Position numbers and translations under genes: made by a program. From Cephalopachus bancanus (Eukaryota; Chordata; Mammalia; Primates; Tarsiidae): a stretch of 64,000 nt of DNA. Numbering within the stretch: the first letter of the stretch is position 1; every line of letters begins with the position of its first letter. Positions 13,386 to 24,779 of this stretch are shown here, piece by piece. Location of the stretch: the NCBI GenBank assembly GCA_027257055.1, contig JAPVLO010000073.1, forward strand, positions 4,764,501 through 4,828,500. The letters run 5' to 3'. The notes beneath the pieces are model-generated. The model worked only from the letters and a program-made list of their open reading frames with translations. It ran no database searches and had not been told where the DNA came from.

Positions 13386-13398
13386 AAGGTAAAAGCCC
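13121..13398 (+). mobile_element. 5'-truncated young Alu with 14-bp target duplication
   Basis: The element starts inside the left arm (cctgagcccgcgggttcgag) at 13135, so about 50 bp of the head is missing. It runs to a (TAAA)n tail ending at 13384. The duplication aaaggtaaaagccc is perfect at 13121-13134 and 13385-13398, so the truncation happened at insertion and not by later deletion. It carries the 5-nt deletion (gggcagcaagacc). Confidence 0.94.
13348..13387. repeat. (TAAA)n tract in Alu tail
   Basis: About nine tetranucleotide units have replaced the homopolymer A-tail of the truncated Alu. Tails commonly give rise to tetranucleotide microsatellites this way. Confidence 0.9.
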
Positions 13399-13623
13399 AT
13401 GGTCATTAAATGTTTTCTCAGATAATACAATTTTATTACCTAACTATAGTAATGCTTTCATTTACCTATCACAATCGGGAACAAAGTGCTAAAAGTTATC
13501 TATTTTTCCAAATAATTAAAGACAAATACCACTCAATCAATATTCAATGCACTTTTTATGTAGACCTAAATTATCATGTCCTTTTCCTTCAGTACTTTTT
13601 AAATCAAATTGAAGTCGATGATT

Positions 13624-13625
<2 letters not shown>

Positions 13626-13699
<74 letters not shown>
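13626..13699. repeat. Compound (GT)n(GA)n microsatellite
   Basis: About 25 GT units pass directly into about 12 GA units and abut the right end of a rearranged minus-strand Alu. It occupies the place where the Alu T-run would be expected. The long Cys/Val and Arg/Glu frames here are artefacts. Confidence 0.96.
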
Positions 13700-14120
13700 T
13701 TTGGAGTCTCACTCCGACACCCAGACTGGAGTACACTGGGTGGGACGCACGATGCTGGCCACCCCAGTGTCAACCTGCTGGGCTCCGGCGATCCTTCTGC
13801 CTCAGCCTTCCAAGTAGTGAGAACTATAGGCACTCGCTACCATGCCAGGCTAATTTTATTTTATTTTTTTAATTGTAGAGATGATGCTCACGGCCACCAT
13901 AACCTCGACCTACTGGGCTCAGGAAATCCTTCTGCCTCAGGCTTCCAAATAGCTGGAACCACAGGCACACGCTACCAAGCCTGGCTTATTTTTTTATTTA
14001 TTGTAGAGATGAGGTCTTGTCACGTTGCCCAGGCAGTTATCGAACCTGTGGGCTCAGGCAATTCCCTTACCTCGACCTCCCAAAGTACAGAAATTACAGG
14101 CTTGTGCCACCACGCCCGGT
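13700..14120 (-). mobile_element. Rearranged Alu with duplicated right monomer
   Basis: This minus-strand Alu is about 420 bp, against the usual 280-300. A right arm runs from 13701 to the linker and atgtagagatga-like junction at about 13884. It is then followed by a second right-arm segment (tgctcacggccacc onward, about 128 bp) before the left arm starts near 14012 and ends cgcccggt at 14120. The two right-arm copies differ at many sites, so the duplication is old or arose by recombination between different Alus. No target duplication is evident. Confidence 0.85.
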
Positions 14121-14308
14121 CAAAATCCATTATTTCAAAATCCTTTACCGATGTATAGTTCCTTCCTTTGTCAAAGTGTCCACAAAAACTATAACTTGGT
14201 CTCTTTCTACTATTTCATGGTCATCAGTATAATGTCCTAAAAGAGTGATTCCACATTTACTGAACGAACTCAGAGTATATGATGGTTAGTTGGAACAATC
14301 TTTCAGAG

Positions 14309-14621
14309 GTTTTTTTTTGTTGTTGTTGGGTTTTTGCTTTCTTTAGTTGGAGTCTCACTCCGTCATCCAGGCTGGAGTGCAGTGGCAAGCTCACTGTCAC
14401 TGCAGCCTCCACCTGCTGGGCTCAGGATCCTTCCACCTCAGCCTTCCAAATAGGTGGAAGTATAGGCACACAGCACCATGTCTGGTTAATTTTTGACTAA
14501 CTGCAGAGATGAAGTCTCGCCAAGTTGCCCAGGCTGGTCTTGAATCCCTGGGCTTAGGCAATACTTTTGCCTCTACCTCCCAAAGTGCTGGGATTACAGG
14601 TGTGAGCCACTGTACCCAGCT
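14309..14621 (-). mobile_element. Older Alu, near-canonical type
   Basis: A minus-strand dimer has canonical-looking segments such as ccaaagtgctgggattacag and gtgtgagccactgtaccc. Its right arm lacks the later ggccgctcccggccac hairpin. A T/G-rich tail lies at 14309-14345. It represents the older layer of Alus in this window. Confidence 0.88.
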
Positions 14622-14624
14622 AAG

Positions 14625-15110
14625 AGATTTAAAAAATGCTATGTCATTTTATATGTCTATCACCTTTTACTACCACATCAAACATTTGGACTTTGATGGG
14701 CAGTTTCTAGGAAGTCAGGAAAACAAGAACAATGAAGGGTAAAAGGCTTCTAGTTCAATATAAGGGTAAAAAATGTAAGGCATAAATCAGAGACTATATT
14801 TTTTGTTTGCTTGCTTACTTCTGAGTTCATAGTTTTGTTCTAGCTAGATGAAGTGTCCTTAACTTTAATTTCCAGGTATAAGAATTATTTATTGTTATTG
14901 CATGTCCATAAACAAAATCATAATATGAAAAGAAAACACAAAGTACAATAACCTATTATATTGTGTACTATAAACCACACATCAGGAAATACTTAATGCA
15001 ACTTTTTTGTGTAATAACTTCAATAGACAAAACATTTATGAAATGAAAAGCATGTTTAATAAATTAAAGCATAGTTTGATAGACTAGATGAGTATTTTAG
15101 TTCCACTTCA
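14625..15110. other. AT-rich non-coding stretch
   Basis: No gene or clear repeat is seen. Confidence 0.5.
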
Positions 15111-15114
15111 CTTA

Positions 15115-15534
15115 TTCATTCATTCATTTATCTGTTCATAAATGTATTCACTCAACAAAGATCTGAATCAATGTGTTCTAGTTACTACTAAATTCCTGTC
15201 TAGTAGAAGAAGAATGAACGCGGTGAGTTCTTCACAGAATGCGTAGACAAAAATTAGTAACCACATAAATGTATAATTCCAAACTGTGATCCCTGATGTG
15301 AAGGGAAAGTACAAGCTGCAAAAAGATCATATATCAGGTGGACTTAATCAAGTCTGCAAAGTCAGAAGGCTTCCTAGTGAATTCTGAGCTCTGAGTTGAA
15401 GGATGAAAGGATGAAAGGTTGTTGTCAAAGCAGGTGTGAGGTGCCAGAGAGTAATCTATGCTTATGTAAAGCCCTTGAGAGAGAAGAGAGATGTAGGCCA
15501 TTTGAGTGACTTCCAATACAGGTTAGTAAAAGCT
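15115..15534 (+). mobile_element. Ancient mammalian repeat, family not named
   Basis: The stretch from ttcactcaacaaagatctga through gagttgaaggatgaaaggat to cagagagtaatc follows the order of phrases of a widespread old mammalian repeat. That repeat's later part, in its usual form, holds a 'caggcagagggaacagc' segment. I do not trust my memory of the family name. It is interrupted on its right by a young Alu at 15546-15833 and may continue beyond it. Confidence 0.45.
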
Positions 15535-15844
15535 GCTAGCTATATATATATATATTTTTGAGGTGGAGTCTCACTCTGTCGCCCAGACTGGAGTGCAGTG
15601 GCCGCTCCCAGCCACCGCAGCTTCGACCTGCTGGGCTCCGGCGATCCTTCCGCCTCAGCCTTCCAAGTAGCCGGAATTACAGGTATGCGCTACCACGCCC
15701 GGTTGATTTTTTGATTTATTGTAGAGATGAGGTCTCGCTGCCCAAGCGTGTCTCAAACCCGCGGGCTCAGGCAATCCACTCACCTCAGCCTCCCAATGGC
15801 ACAGGATTATAGGCTGAGCCACCGAGCCCAGCAGCTAGCTATAT
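15535..15844 (-). mobile_element. Young Alu dimer with 11-bp target duplication
   Basis: A minus-strand Alu at 15546-15833 is flanked by gctagctatat at 15535-15545 and 15834-15844. The T-run is short and merges with a TA tract. It carries the 5-nt deletion (ctcgctgcccaagc), like the copies at 2.0, 13.1, 18.6 and 23.9 kb. Confidence 0.93.
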
Positions 15845-17516
15845 TATTCCTAACATTTTTGGATTCATTAAAGACATGTTCAGTAGGAAGCTGAATTTCT
15901 TAAAAGTAAACATACACAAATGTTTCCTCAAGTGTTACATGTGGCTATTATATGTGGTTATATATATGTTATATATACTTATATGTATATATGTTATATA
16001 CACATATGTTATATGTATATGTATATATCTTATATGTGGTAGGTGATTAGAAACAACTACTTTGAATTCTTGAGTAAAATTATTATGGCAAGGATAAGGG
16101 GAAAAGGTATAGTATATCTCTATCTGGTGAAAGGCTGTATAGAGGAATGCAGTGTAGTGTGCTAAACCATACATTGCCTTTATTATTTACCTAAAGACAT
16201 TAGATAATAAATGTTTGGCTTCATAAACTCCTTGCAGTGAAAATAAATTCCCTTGTGCCCCTCAACAAGTACCAGGCAGCCCATCAGGAGCCAGATCATA
16301 TCCTACAGTTAAAGAAAAACTTTAAGGCCTTATGTTCCTAATCATCTACTTGGGAGTGAATTCTGCAATGTTTTGCAAAAGGTTTTCACACTTCCCATCC
16401 ATTTTTTTCAACCCATTCCCATGAGTAGGTGGCACTGGAAACCATCTATTTAGACAAGGTTCTAGTTTAGGCTCCTTAATTTACAGAAACTTCAACTTTA
16501 TATTCTTCCTTGATAATCCGTCTAAGCCACGTAAGATTTCTAAACCTTACGTTCTTGCTGAGGAGTACAAACTTTGTACTCTTTGCTATCTAATCCTTAT
16601 CAAAATTCTAGTTGAAAGAGATAATATTTATGGAGGATTGCCTAAATGACATACAGCACATCTGTTACTTAGGGCTGATAGTCTGCATTTTACATCTCAA
16701 TCTGACCAGACCATGAATGAACTAATTCTAGCTACAAATGCAATGTGTTAGCAGCTCTTAAAATTGATTTTATTGAACTTCACATTGGAGTCATCTACTT
16801 ACCACACACTGACTATTATCATAAGAAATGGATTTACTGTGTCTGTTATGGGCTTACTGCTCTTCCACTATATTACACAATGTGTCTTCATGAGGACTAG
16901 GACAAAATTTCTGCAGGTCTAAGTATCTGAAAAAACTATGATTCCATCTAGCAGCTGCTTTAATTTTTTTTTTAATAGGTAGCATTCATCTTATAACTAA
17001 GTATGCTGCCTCCTTCAATTTAGATGCTAAGTAGATCAAAGGTGGATCTTTGGCCCATCCTAGCAACTGAGCAGTCATATACAGAAAAATATTTCTGTGA
17101 GTTATTCCTTCTCAAGCTTTATTGCTTTTCTCCATATATTTCCCCTTACTTTAATTATATCCATTGTTTATTTTCATGCTTTTAAATAGAGTAAAATATT
17201 TCTGGAATAATGGAAATACAAAATCCTATAACTCTTTAAGATGGAATAGAGAAATGTAATGTTTAGAGGTATGTACCTTGTATTTTGAGAACCCTGCAAA
17301 AAATTCAAGATTTAAAAAAAAATTATCAATCTTGACTAATAGTATTTTAATTTCATATCTTCTACTACATTTTGAAACGTATGGTGTAATATAGGACCAA
17401 AAAATGTCATTTTTGCTTACATTTTGTACTTTTTTGAGAGCAAAAGTATTTAAGTTGGAAAAAAGGGTATCAGAAGCTTCAATGAGATAAAATGGTAAGC
17501 TATGTGGAATTTCATA
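15845..17516. other. Non-coding stretch with TATA-rich tract
   Basis: A TA/TG-rich cryptic repeat lies at about 15950-16035. Part of 16080-16160 may belong to the ancient repeat left of the Alu. No gene is seen in the remainder. Confidence 0.5.
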
Positions 17517-17830
17517 TACTATTAATCTTTTTTTTTTTTTGAGTTGGAGTCTCACTCTGTCACCCAGACTGGAGTGTAGTGGCCGCTCCCGACCACTGCA
17601 GCCTTGACCTGCTGGGCTCCAGCAATCCTTCCGTCTCAGCCTTCCAAGTAGCTGGAACTACAGGCATGCGCTACCACGCCCGGCTAATTTTTTGATTTAT
17701 TGTAGGGATGAAGTCTCACCAAGTTGCCCAGGCGGGTCTTGAACCCACAGGCTCAGGCAATTCCTCACCTCAGCCTCCCAAAGCGCGGGATTACAGGCTG
17801 AGTCACTGAGCCAGGGCTACTATTAATCTT
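17517..17830 (-). mobile_element. Young Alu dimer with 13-bp target duplication
   Basis: A minus-strand Alu at 17530-17817 is flanked by tactattaatctt at 17517-17529 and 17818-17830, a perfect match. It retains ccaagttgccc, so it belongs to the non-deleted group. The end gagccagggc has diverged from the usual gagcccggct. Confidence 0.94.
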
Positions 17831-18634
17831 ATAAATGCATATTCTAGATAGCAAGTCTATAAGATAAACTTATAGGATCCTGATAGTTTAGATATATGAT
17901 AGCAGAAGCAAAAACAATCAGAGACATCTAACTTCTCTACTGTCTAGTGTTTTGATCACATCTTATTATGAAAACAATCTCATATTAAGTCAGAAATATT
18001 TATAAACTGTTATATGCTCCAACATTAAATTTTCTAAAAGTATTAATTAGATTGATTTGTGCATAATGTTGAATACCTATAAGTTTAAAGAAGAAGATCA
18101 TATAAATCCCTTCTTGCCTATGACTTTTATAATTTATGACAAAATGCACTAATTACCAGCAAACACAGGCAGTTTTTTAAAAAAAGAAACGTAATAAATA
18201 TTAAAAGCTTTCTAAGCAAATATGTTGATAGTGTGTAAGGGTAAAATGATAAGCATATAATATTATTTGTTTATTAAGGTTCGGTTATCAAATCCTATTA
18301 ATAGACAAGGTAGCCCATTATTGAGAATAAATATATTGTAAACCGATACATCTCATAAGTAACTAGTACAAAGAGTGCAATGGAAAAATGCATTGAAGGT
18401 TAAAAAGAAAACACTCATTAATGTCAACAAACAAGAATCTAGCAAAAAGTGTACCCAAAAGATGCCTAACAAAATGCAAATACAAACTTCCCTGAAAAAG
18501 TAAAAATGAGAAAGTTTGAAATGTACATCGAGTCCAGATAGCTACATATAGGTTACTTCAAAGGAAACTGTGTATCTATATATAGCAAAGGTAAAGGAAA
18601 TGTGAGTCTTAAAAAAATGAAATTTCGGAGTAAT
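17831..18634. other. AT-rich non-coding stretch
   Basis: No gene or clear repeat is seen. Confidence 0.5.
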
Positions 18635-18950
18635 TCTCTGCAATTCTTTTTTTTTTTTTTTTTGAGTTGGAGTCTCACTCTGTCGCCCAGACTGGAGTGC
18701 AGTGGCCGCTTCCGGCCACCGCAGCCTCGACCTGCTGGGCTCCGGCGATCCTTCCGCCTCAGCCTTCCAAGTAGCCGGAATTACAGGCATGCGCTACCAC
18801 ACCCGGCTGATTTTTTGATTTATTGTAGAGATGAGGTCTCGCTGCCCAGGCGGGTCTCGAACCCGCGGGCTCAGGCAATCCACTCACCTCAGCCTCCCAA
18901 AGGCGCGGGATTACAGGCTGAGCCACCGAGCCCGGCTCTCTGCAATTCTT
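18635..18950 (-). mobile_element. Young Alu dimer with 14-bp target duplication
   Basis: A minus-strand Alu at 18649-18936 is flanked by a perfect tctctgcaattctt at 18635-18648 and 18937-18950. It carries the 5-nt deletion and is nearly identical to the copy at 2.0 kb (about five differences over the body), so both come from closely related source elements. The apparent 121-residue frame across it is an Alu translation. Confidence 0.95.
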
Positions 18951-20540
18951 ATGGCTCTTATTTTTAAGCTAAAAACATGGTATCTGCACATGAAGACTGG
19001 GATACAGTCAAAGAAGTGAACAGAAAAATCACCTTTCAAAGAAGTATTTAAAAAATAAATGCAAGAAGTTGTAGTGGGAGACTTAGGAAGATTTATGATG
19101 CTGAATTTAAAGAAGAGAAGGTTCTAGCGAGAGAAAGCTCCAGCAACAGATTCTATGTGTAAAGACTGTGATGAGACCAAAATCACAATCTCTTGCTTTA
19201 AAAATCAAACATATGGTGACATGGAAGGAATCTTAGTTGCAAAATATTGATAGGCATATGGATTGACAGAATTTTTAAAATGAAAGAATAGAGAGTTGCA
19301 TCCTGAAGAATAACTCCAACTCTTAACACTTAACTTCTAGTTTGAATCTAGAAAAGCAATAGAACTTTAGTATAGAAATTTTTTATTTATGTATCTGTGA
19401 AGCCACTTGAGACAATAAAATGCTAAATAAAGATAAAATCTAAAAATAACAGTCTAAGAAGTTTTAGAATGTACTAGTTCCTGGGAGGAAAAGTATAAGT
19501 ATGTTGACAGTATTTCATGGTGTTTAACGAAAACTGACCTACAAGGATACTGAAATGCAATTCTTTTTGAATAGCTAATCTATAGGAAAAGAACTATTTC
19601 TTCTAAAAATGAGTAATTGAATCAATTAGAAAATTTGAAGGCGTTTCCTATTCCAATGTCACATCTTTGGGGGCAGTCACTGTAACTCTTGCTTGGATGA
19701 TTACCTTTTCCTAGTGAGGAAAAGACCTTTCAGCATTCCATTCTTTCTTTGGATACATGTGCGTCATATATAAATCTATTATGCATCCTCCCTCTCTCTT
19801 TTGTGCTTAAATAATAGATATGAAATTCATTTTTCTGTACTTGTAAAACAAATGGATTTCTCTGTGCATAAAACCAATAGGAAAGAGTATTTCACAGTTT
19901 TTAATAGTATCACAAAGGCAATGTACTGCTGTGATGATTTTAGTTGAAGCAGATAAACTCACATTATAGTTTAACCTCTGGTAATAGGAACTATTTCATT
20001 TTGAAAATATTTGTTGTAAAATTAAAATAGATCATAGATTGTAACTGGATAAAGAGAGACTCTGATGTGTTTATACTCACCGGGGAGTATGCTCATAGAT
20101 GGTGGAAAACATGCCCCCCAAAAATCACATCCATAGACATGCCTTGACATATGAAAATAAATACTCTATGTGAATCAATGTATGAAGAAATTAATTTGAA
20201 TATAAAATATGCAACAAACCAAGGATATTAATGAGTTAGACAAAAATCTACCAAAGAACTCATGTCTTTCAGTGCACACAAGTTATCTATGACATTTATG
20301 GGAATAAAGTTAATTTTGCTGAAATATAAAAGCAAATTAGAAGGAGCATACATAATTTAAATTTCCTTCGCACACAAATACATATAAATATCAAACAACA
20401 AAATAATTCTGTATGAACACATAAGCAATTTATTGCATAGAATATAACAAAACACAACTTAATTTGCAGTAAACACTACATTTAACCATCTGACACTAAT
20501 ACATGTGAATATTAGGTCTGCATAAGACAAAGTAACCACA
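18951..20540. other. AT-rich non-coding stretch
   Basis: No gene or recognisable repeat is seen. Short open frames are unremarkable. Confidence 0.5.
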
Positions 20541-20544
20541 TTCT

Positions 20545-20755
20545 CAGAATGTAGACTCTAGCCTTGGGAAGATCTGGTTTAAAATAGAGGCTTTACTAAT
20601 TGAAATGTGTGAATTTTTAACATTTTACTAAGCCTCTCTTTGCCTCAGTTTCCTTTCTGTAAAACCGAAAAAAATACATATCTAATGGAGTTATTGTTGA
20701 GTTAATTAGATCATATGTGTTTTAATATCATGTGTCTATAAATAGCAGGGAAAAA
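20545..20755 (+). mobile_element. MIR fragment
   Basis: The segment tgcctcagtttcctttctgt followed by gtaaaaccgaaaaaaatac and gagttattgttgagttaatt matches the core and following part of MIR, an ancient tRNA-derived SINE. It is strongly diverged and lacks a clear tRNA-like head. Confidence 0.8.
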
Positions 20756-20844
20756 TTGAGTGTACATTTTAAAAAATAACACTTACTACAAAATAATTCT
20801 CTGAAATTCTTATAGCATTTATTTTTAGCTAATAGTAAAATCAT

Positions 20845-21085
20845 CAACATGGCATAGTAAAAATGCATGGGCTTTGGAGACAGAAAAGTCTTCAGCCTAA
20901 GCTGGGCTTTCTCTGTTTACTAGCTATGGACAAATTATTTAACCTCTCTTAGTCTTAATTTTCTCATGTGCAAACTGTGAATAAAAGCATTTATTTTGAA
21001 AACTTTTTGATAAATTTAAAATGAAAGAATGTAAACCCAAAAGTACCTGAAATGGATGCTCAATAAATTTGCTTTTATTCTAGGT
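20845..21085 (+). mobile_element. MIR, nearly full length
   Basis: It has the order of a plus-strand MIR. A head contains atggcatagtaaaaatgcat and ggctttggagacagaaaag. The core is tactagctatggacaaatta then tttaacctctcttagtctta, and the 3' part is ggatgctcaataaatttgct. It lies about 100 bp from the other MIR in the same orientation. Confidence 0.85.
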
Positions 21086-21089
21086 ACAT

Positions 21090-22049
21090 GCCATTGTGAC
21101 CCTACTAGCTTGCAAAATATCTTGAGAGCTAAAATTGTGAAATGCATAAAATTGTGCTTTCCTCTATGATCCATTGTGTCTTATATAAATATTTGCTGCA
21201 AAAGGAAATACAGAATAATGCCCTGGGACTATAAGATGCTGTTCCAAGGATTTGTTTGCTGCAGAATTCCTGGGGAGTAGAATGGGAATTATTTCTAATG
21301 AGACAATTTTATTTAAAAGTTACTAGCTACCCATGGTTGCAAAATAACAAGTCTCCTTGTCACCTACCCTCCTCTTAAAAAACTTTTTTGAGAAAAGGCT
21401 AGGGAGGCCATCATAATATCCCTTTTGACACACAAATATAGAACAAATAGTCTTTCCTTGTCTGGAAAAGTTCAAACAATGGCAAAATAATCCAAAGCAA
21501 ATTCTTCACCTTAGAATCTGAAATCTTATATTTAATGAAGCAAATGTTGCCTTAATAGCATAGCAACCTCTCGGAGTGAATCTCTTTAGATCATAGATGA
21601 GGCTTGCCCTCCCTCTTTTCTTCCCTAGATCTTCTGTCTCTCTTAGGCTCCAAGTTTACCAGGAGGTATATTCTGCTTTCTCAGGGTGAGGTTGAAAAGC
21701 CTGTGTCTCTGTTCAGGGAGCGACCTGATATTTTACATGAGTCTGACAAGATTGTTCAAGGTAACTTGAGAACAGAGGCTGAAAGGTACCACAATAATCT
21801 ACCAAGACCGACTTGGGGAACAGTTTAGTCAAGCACTCATGAGTGGTTCTGAGAGTAAATCTTCAAATATTTTGAGGATACATAATTCTTTCCTGCTACA
21901 CAGGATAGAGTAATTGATAACTAGAATGTTGTAGGCCTCTGTAAGTCAGCACTGAATGTGGTTCCAGGATATCAACATAAACAAGGAAGCTACAATATAG
22001 TGAAAATGGGAATGCAGAAATAGAAAATACATACACACAGAGAATCAAG
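21090..22049. other. Non-coding stretch
   Basis: No gene is supported. A 74-residue plus-strand frame at 21604-21828 has no recognisable domain and no context. Confidence 0.45.
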
Positions 22050-22385
22050 TGACTTGAATAATGAATAGTTCTGTGGTGGTGGTATCATTTTTAAAATGCC
22101 ATGAGAACACAGAAGTGGTAGGTATAAATTCTACCTGATTGCAATCAGGGAAGACTTCGAAGAAGAGGTGATTTTTAAGCAGTGTTTTAAAGGTCGTAGT
22201 GATAAAGAAAAGATGAGGAGAAGAGACAAGTTTTTCTGGGTATCAAAAATAAAAGCACATTTATGGGCTGGTATGATATATTCGGGAAGTGATAGGAAGC
22301 CCAGTATAAGAAGTATGCAGCCAGCAAATCAGAGGTGAAAATAAAGTTAGAAGAGTGCTAAAAACTGGCAACCTAAGAAACAATG
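22050..22385 (+). mobile_element. Ancient mammalian repeat, family not named
   Basis: Phrases such as gggaagacttcgaagaagag, gtgatttttaagcagtgttt and gccagcaaatcagaggtgaa belong to the same old repeat type seen at 15.1, 23.0 and 48.7 kb. It is degraded and its borders are uncertain. Confidence 0.5.
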
Positions 22386-23039
22386 TATAATAAATATGCA
22401 TTCTGAGACAAAGAACTCATGGTCAGATGCAAGCCATAAACTCAAGCTAAGACATTGAGCAATCCCCTGGGAACCCCAACTCAATCTTCTACTGCACAGG
22501 AAGAAACAGGATGCTTTATCTAGAATTCCAATGTGACTCCAAATTTGAAATCTGCATCAGTGAGAAACAACGAGCAGATTTTTCAGTGGCATGAATATGA
22601 AATAGCCCAATTTTAGGCTCTGCAGCACAATAAGTTAGTAAACAAATAAGTATAAAACAAAACTCAAAATGTACAAATTAGAGTCAGTTATGTAACAATA
22701 CCCAATTGTAAATCCAAATAAAATGCTGCCAGGAACCAAAATAATGCATCCTCAGATTTTTCTTTATTGATTTTCTTATTAAAATTGCTACATGTTTTGG
22801 CAGTATAGTCACTGTGCTTAGTAAAAAATATATTATGGTGAAAAATGCCAGGGATTCTTCATGTGAATACCTGAATTGGAAGCATAGGTAGGATCTAAAT
22901 GGGTCTAGATTCAAGAGAAGCATTTAAGAGAAGAAAACAAAATAAAGCCGGAGCTAGGAGCTAAAAAGTCTTTTCCCTATTCTCCAGTGGGTAAAGAGTG
23001 TGATCAAAACAAACAAACAAACCCAGTAAATCACATAGT
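22386..23039. other. Non-coding stretch
   Basis: No gene or clear repeat is seen. A minor (CAAA)n tract lies near 23008-23022. Confidence 0.45.
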
Positions 23040-23256
23040 ATGTTAAATGTGATAAATGTACTCAGAAAAATTAGAGAAGGATGAGAGTGATTAGCAGATG
23101 TGGTTACAGAATTGCAAATTTAAATAGGATTGTCAAGGCTGCCCTCATTGAGACAGTCACAGAGACTGATGGGAGTTAGCCATGAAATATGTGGGAGGGA
23201 GAGCAACCCAGGCAGAGGGAACAGCTGCTGCCAAGGTCCTGGGGTAGGAGCATGCT

Positions 23257-24150
23257 TACTGTGTTGGTGGGAGTGCAAACTAGTGCAACCTCTGTGGAAA
23301 ACAGTATGGCGATTCCTAAAAGCTCTAAATATTGACCTCCCATATGACCCCACAATTCCCCTACTGGGAATATACCCTGAAGAACTCAAATCACTCTATA
23401 AAAAAGATATCTGCACACATATGTTTACTGCAGCATTGTTCACATTAGCAAGAACCTGGAACCAACTATGCTGTCCATCAAAAGAGGACTGGATTTAAAA
23501 AATGTGGTACATATACATGATGGAATACTACGCAGCCATAAAAAAGAACAAAATCATGAATTTCGCAGCAACCTGGATGGAACTAGAGTCTATAATACTG
23601 ATTGACCTCTCACAGAAACAAAGATCTGAGTATCACATGTTCTCACTCATATAGTGGACCTTGATCATCCAATGTAATACCATAAGAAAATGACCGACAG
23701 TGGTGGGAAACTATGGGGGTGGAGGGGAGGGGAGATGGGATTAATGGTAGTAAATATCTGTCTGGGGACGGGGAGACACCTCTTATCAACAAGGGTGCCT
23801 GAACGAAGCATATTTGTATACCTAACCCTTAACGGTACCCCACAATACCATAATAAAAAATATTGATTATAGCCGGGCTCAGTGGCTCAGCCTGTAATCC
23901 CGCGCCTTTGGGAGGCTGAGTAGAGTGGATTGCCTGAGCCCGCGGGTTCAAGACCCGCCTGGGCAGCGAGACCTCATCTCTACAATAAATCAAAAAATCA
24001 GCCAGGCGTGGTAGTGCATGCCTGTAATTCCGGCTACTCGGAAGGCTGAGGCGGAAGGATCGCCGGAGCCCAGCAGGTCGAGGTTGCAGTGGCCGGGAGC
24101 GGCCATTGCAACTGCACTCCAGTCTGGGCGACAGAGTGAGACTCCAACTC

Positions 24151-24183
<33 letters not shown>

Positions 24184-24236
24184 TATTGATTATGAAAAAA
24201 AACACACACAGTTAAAAAAAAAAGAAAGAAAGAAAA
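23257..24236 (+). mobile_element. 5'-truncated L1 3' end carrying an Alu
   Basis: About 600 bp of L1 is present. The ORF2 C-terminal end is recognisable through short motifs such as WKTVWRFLK, DLPYDPTIPLLGIYPEELK and TWNQLCCPS at about 23280-23490, broken by frame changes. A 3' UTR with a G-rich stretch (ggtggaggggaggggagat) follows, then gtatacctaaccctta and an A-rich end. The Alu at 23871-24183 sits in the A-rich end, so A-rich sequence continues after it to about 24236. No functional ORF2 remains. Confidence 0.88.
23861..24193 (+). mobile_element. Young Alu inside the L1 tail, 10-bp target duplication
   Basis: A full plus-strand Alu at 23871-24183 is flanked by tattgattat at 23861-23870 and 24184-24193. 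It carries the 5-nt deletion (gggcagcgagacc). The tail ends in a TA tract. It is the last event in a three-layer nest: ancient repeat, then L1, then Alu. Confidence 0.94.
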
Positions 24237-24634
24237 AGCCAGAAGGCTGATGAGGCAAGAACAGAGTAAAGAAGAGGGAAAGCAGTGAGATATAAATGAA
24301 GTCAGATTGTGTACTGTCTTACTGCTCATTTTAAGGATTTTAAAATTTTACTTTTAGGAAATGTAGGAGAGCCTGGGGCAAATGAAGACGGAGGATGGAG
24401 GGTTTTAAATGACAAAGTGGCATTGTCTGAGTGAGGTTTTAATAGGATAGCTTTAACTGCTGTTCTGAAAACCAACTGTAGAGAATCCAGTATGGGCTTA
24501 GTCTAACTTGAAGCAATGACAAAATTCTAGGCAGATGATGGTAGCTTGCAACAGTTTGGCAGATGTGAAGATGGTAACTGATTGAACTGCGTATACATTT
24601 TAGTGGAACCCACACATAACTAAATCTACCCATA

Positions 24635-24690
24635 TTGTTGTTGTTGTTGGTGGTGGTGATGGTGGTGGTGGTGGTGGTGGTGGTGGTGGT

Positions 24691-24730
<40 letters not shown>

Positions 24731-24742
24731 TGTGTGTGTTTT
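24635..24742. repeat. Compound (GTT)(GGT)n(GT)n microsatellite
   Basis: Several GTT units pass into about 14 GGT units and then about 20 GT units with one GAGT interruption, followed by a T-rich stretch to 24776. It lies at the right edge of the ancient repeat. Confidence 0.96.
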
Positions 24743-24779
24743 CTTTTTTGTTTTTTTTATTTTTTTTATTTTTTCACCG

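Larger units (their letters stand above)
23040..24605 (+). mobile_element. Ancient mammalian repeat split by nested L1 and Alu
   Basis: The left part, 23040-23256, ends with caggcagagggaacagctgc and cctggggtaggagcatgc. The right part, 24237-24605, resumes with ctgatgaggcaagaacagag, ttactgctcattttaagga, ggagggttttaaatgacaaa and gatgatggtagcttgcaaca. The two parts are co-linear pieces of one old element. Between them lies an L1 3' end, which in turn carries an Alu in its tail. The family name is not certain. Confidence 0.6.

Noticed and set aside
13628..14158. The longest open frame (176 codons) as a gene
   Set aside because: It is Cys/Val and Arg/Glu repeats from a GT/GA microsatellite followed by an Alu translation.
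15950..16035. TATA-rich stretch as a core promoter
   Set aside because: It is a long cryptic TA/TG repeat with no downstream coding or RNA gene evidence.
23130..23498. 122-codon frame as an intact protein
   Set aside because: It joins ancient-repeat sequence to the ORF2 end of a truncated L1 and is not a gene.
23829..24329. 166-codon minus-strand frame as a gene
   Set aside because: It runs through an Alu and its A-tail, with a Phe/Tyr-Ile run from the T and TA tracts.
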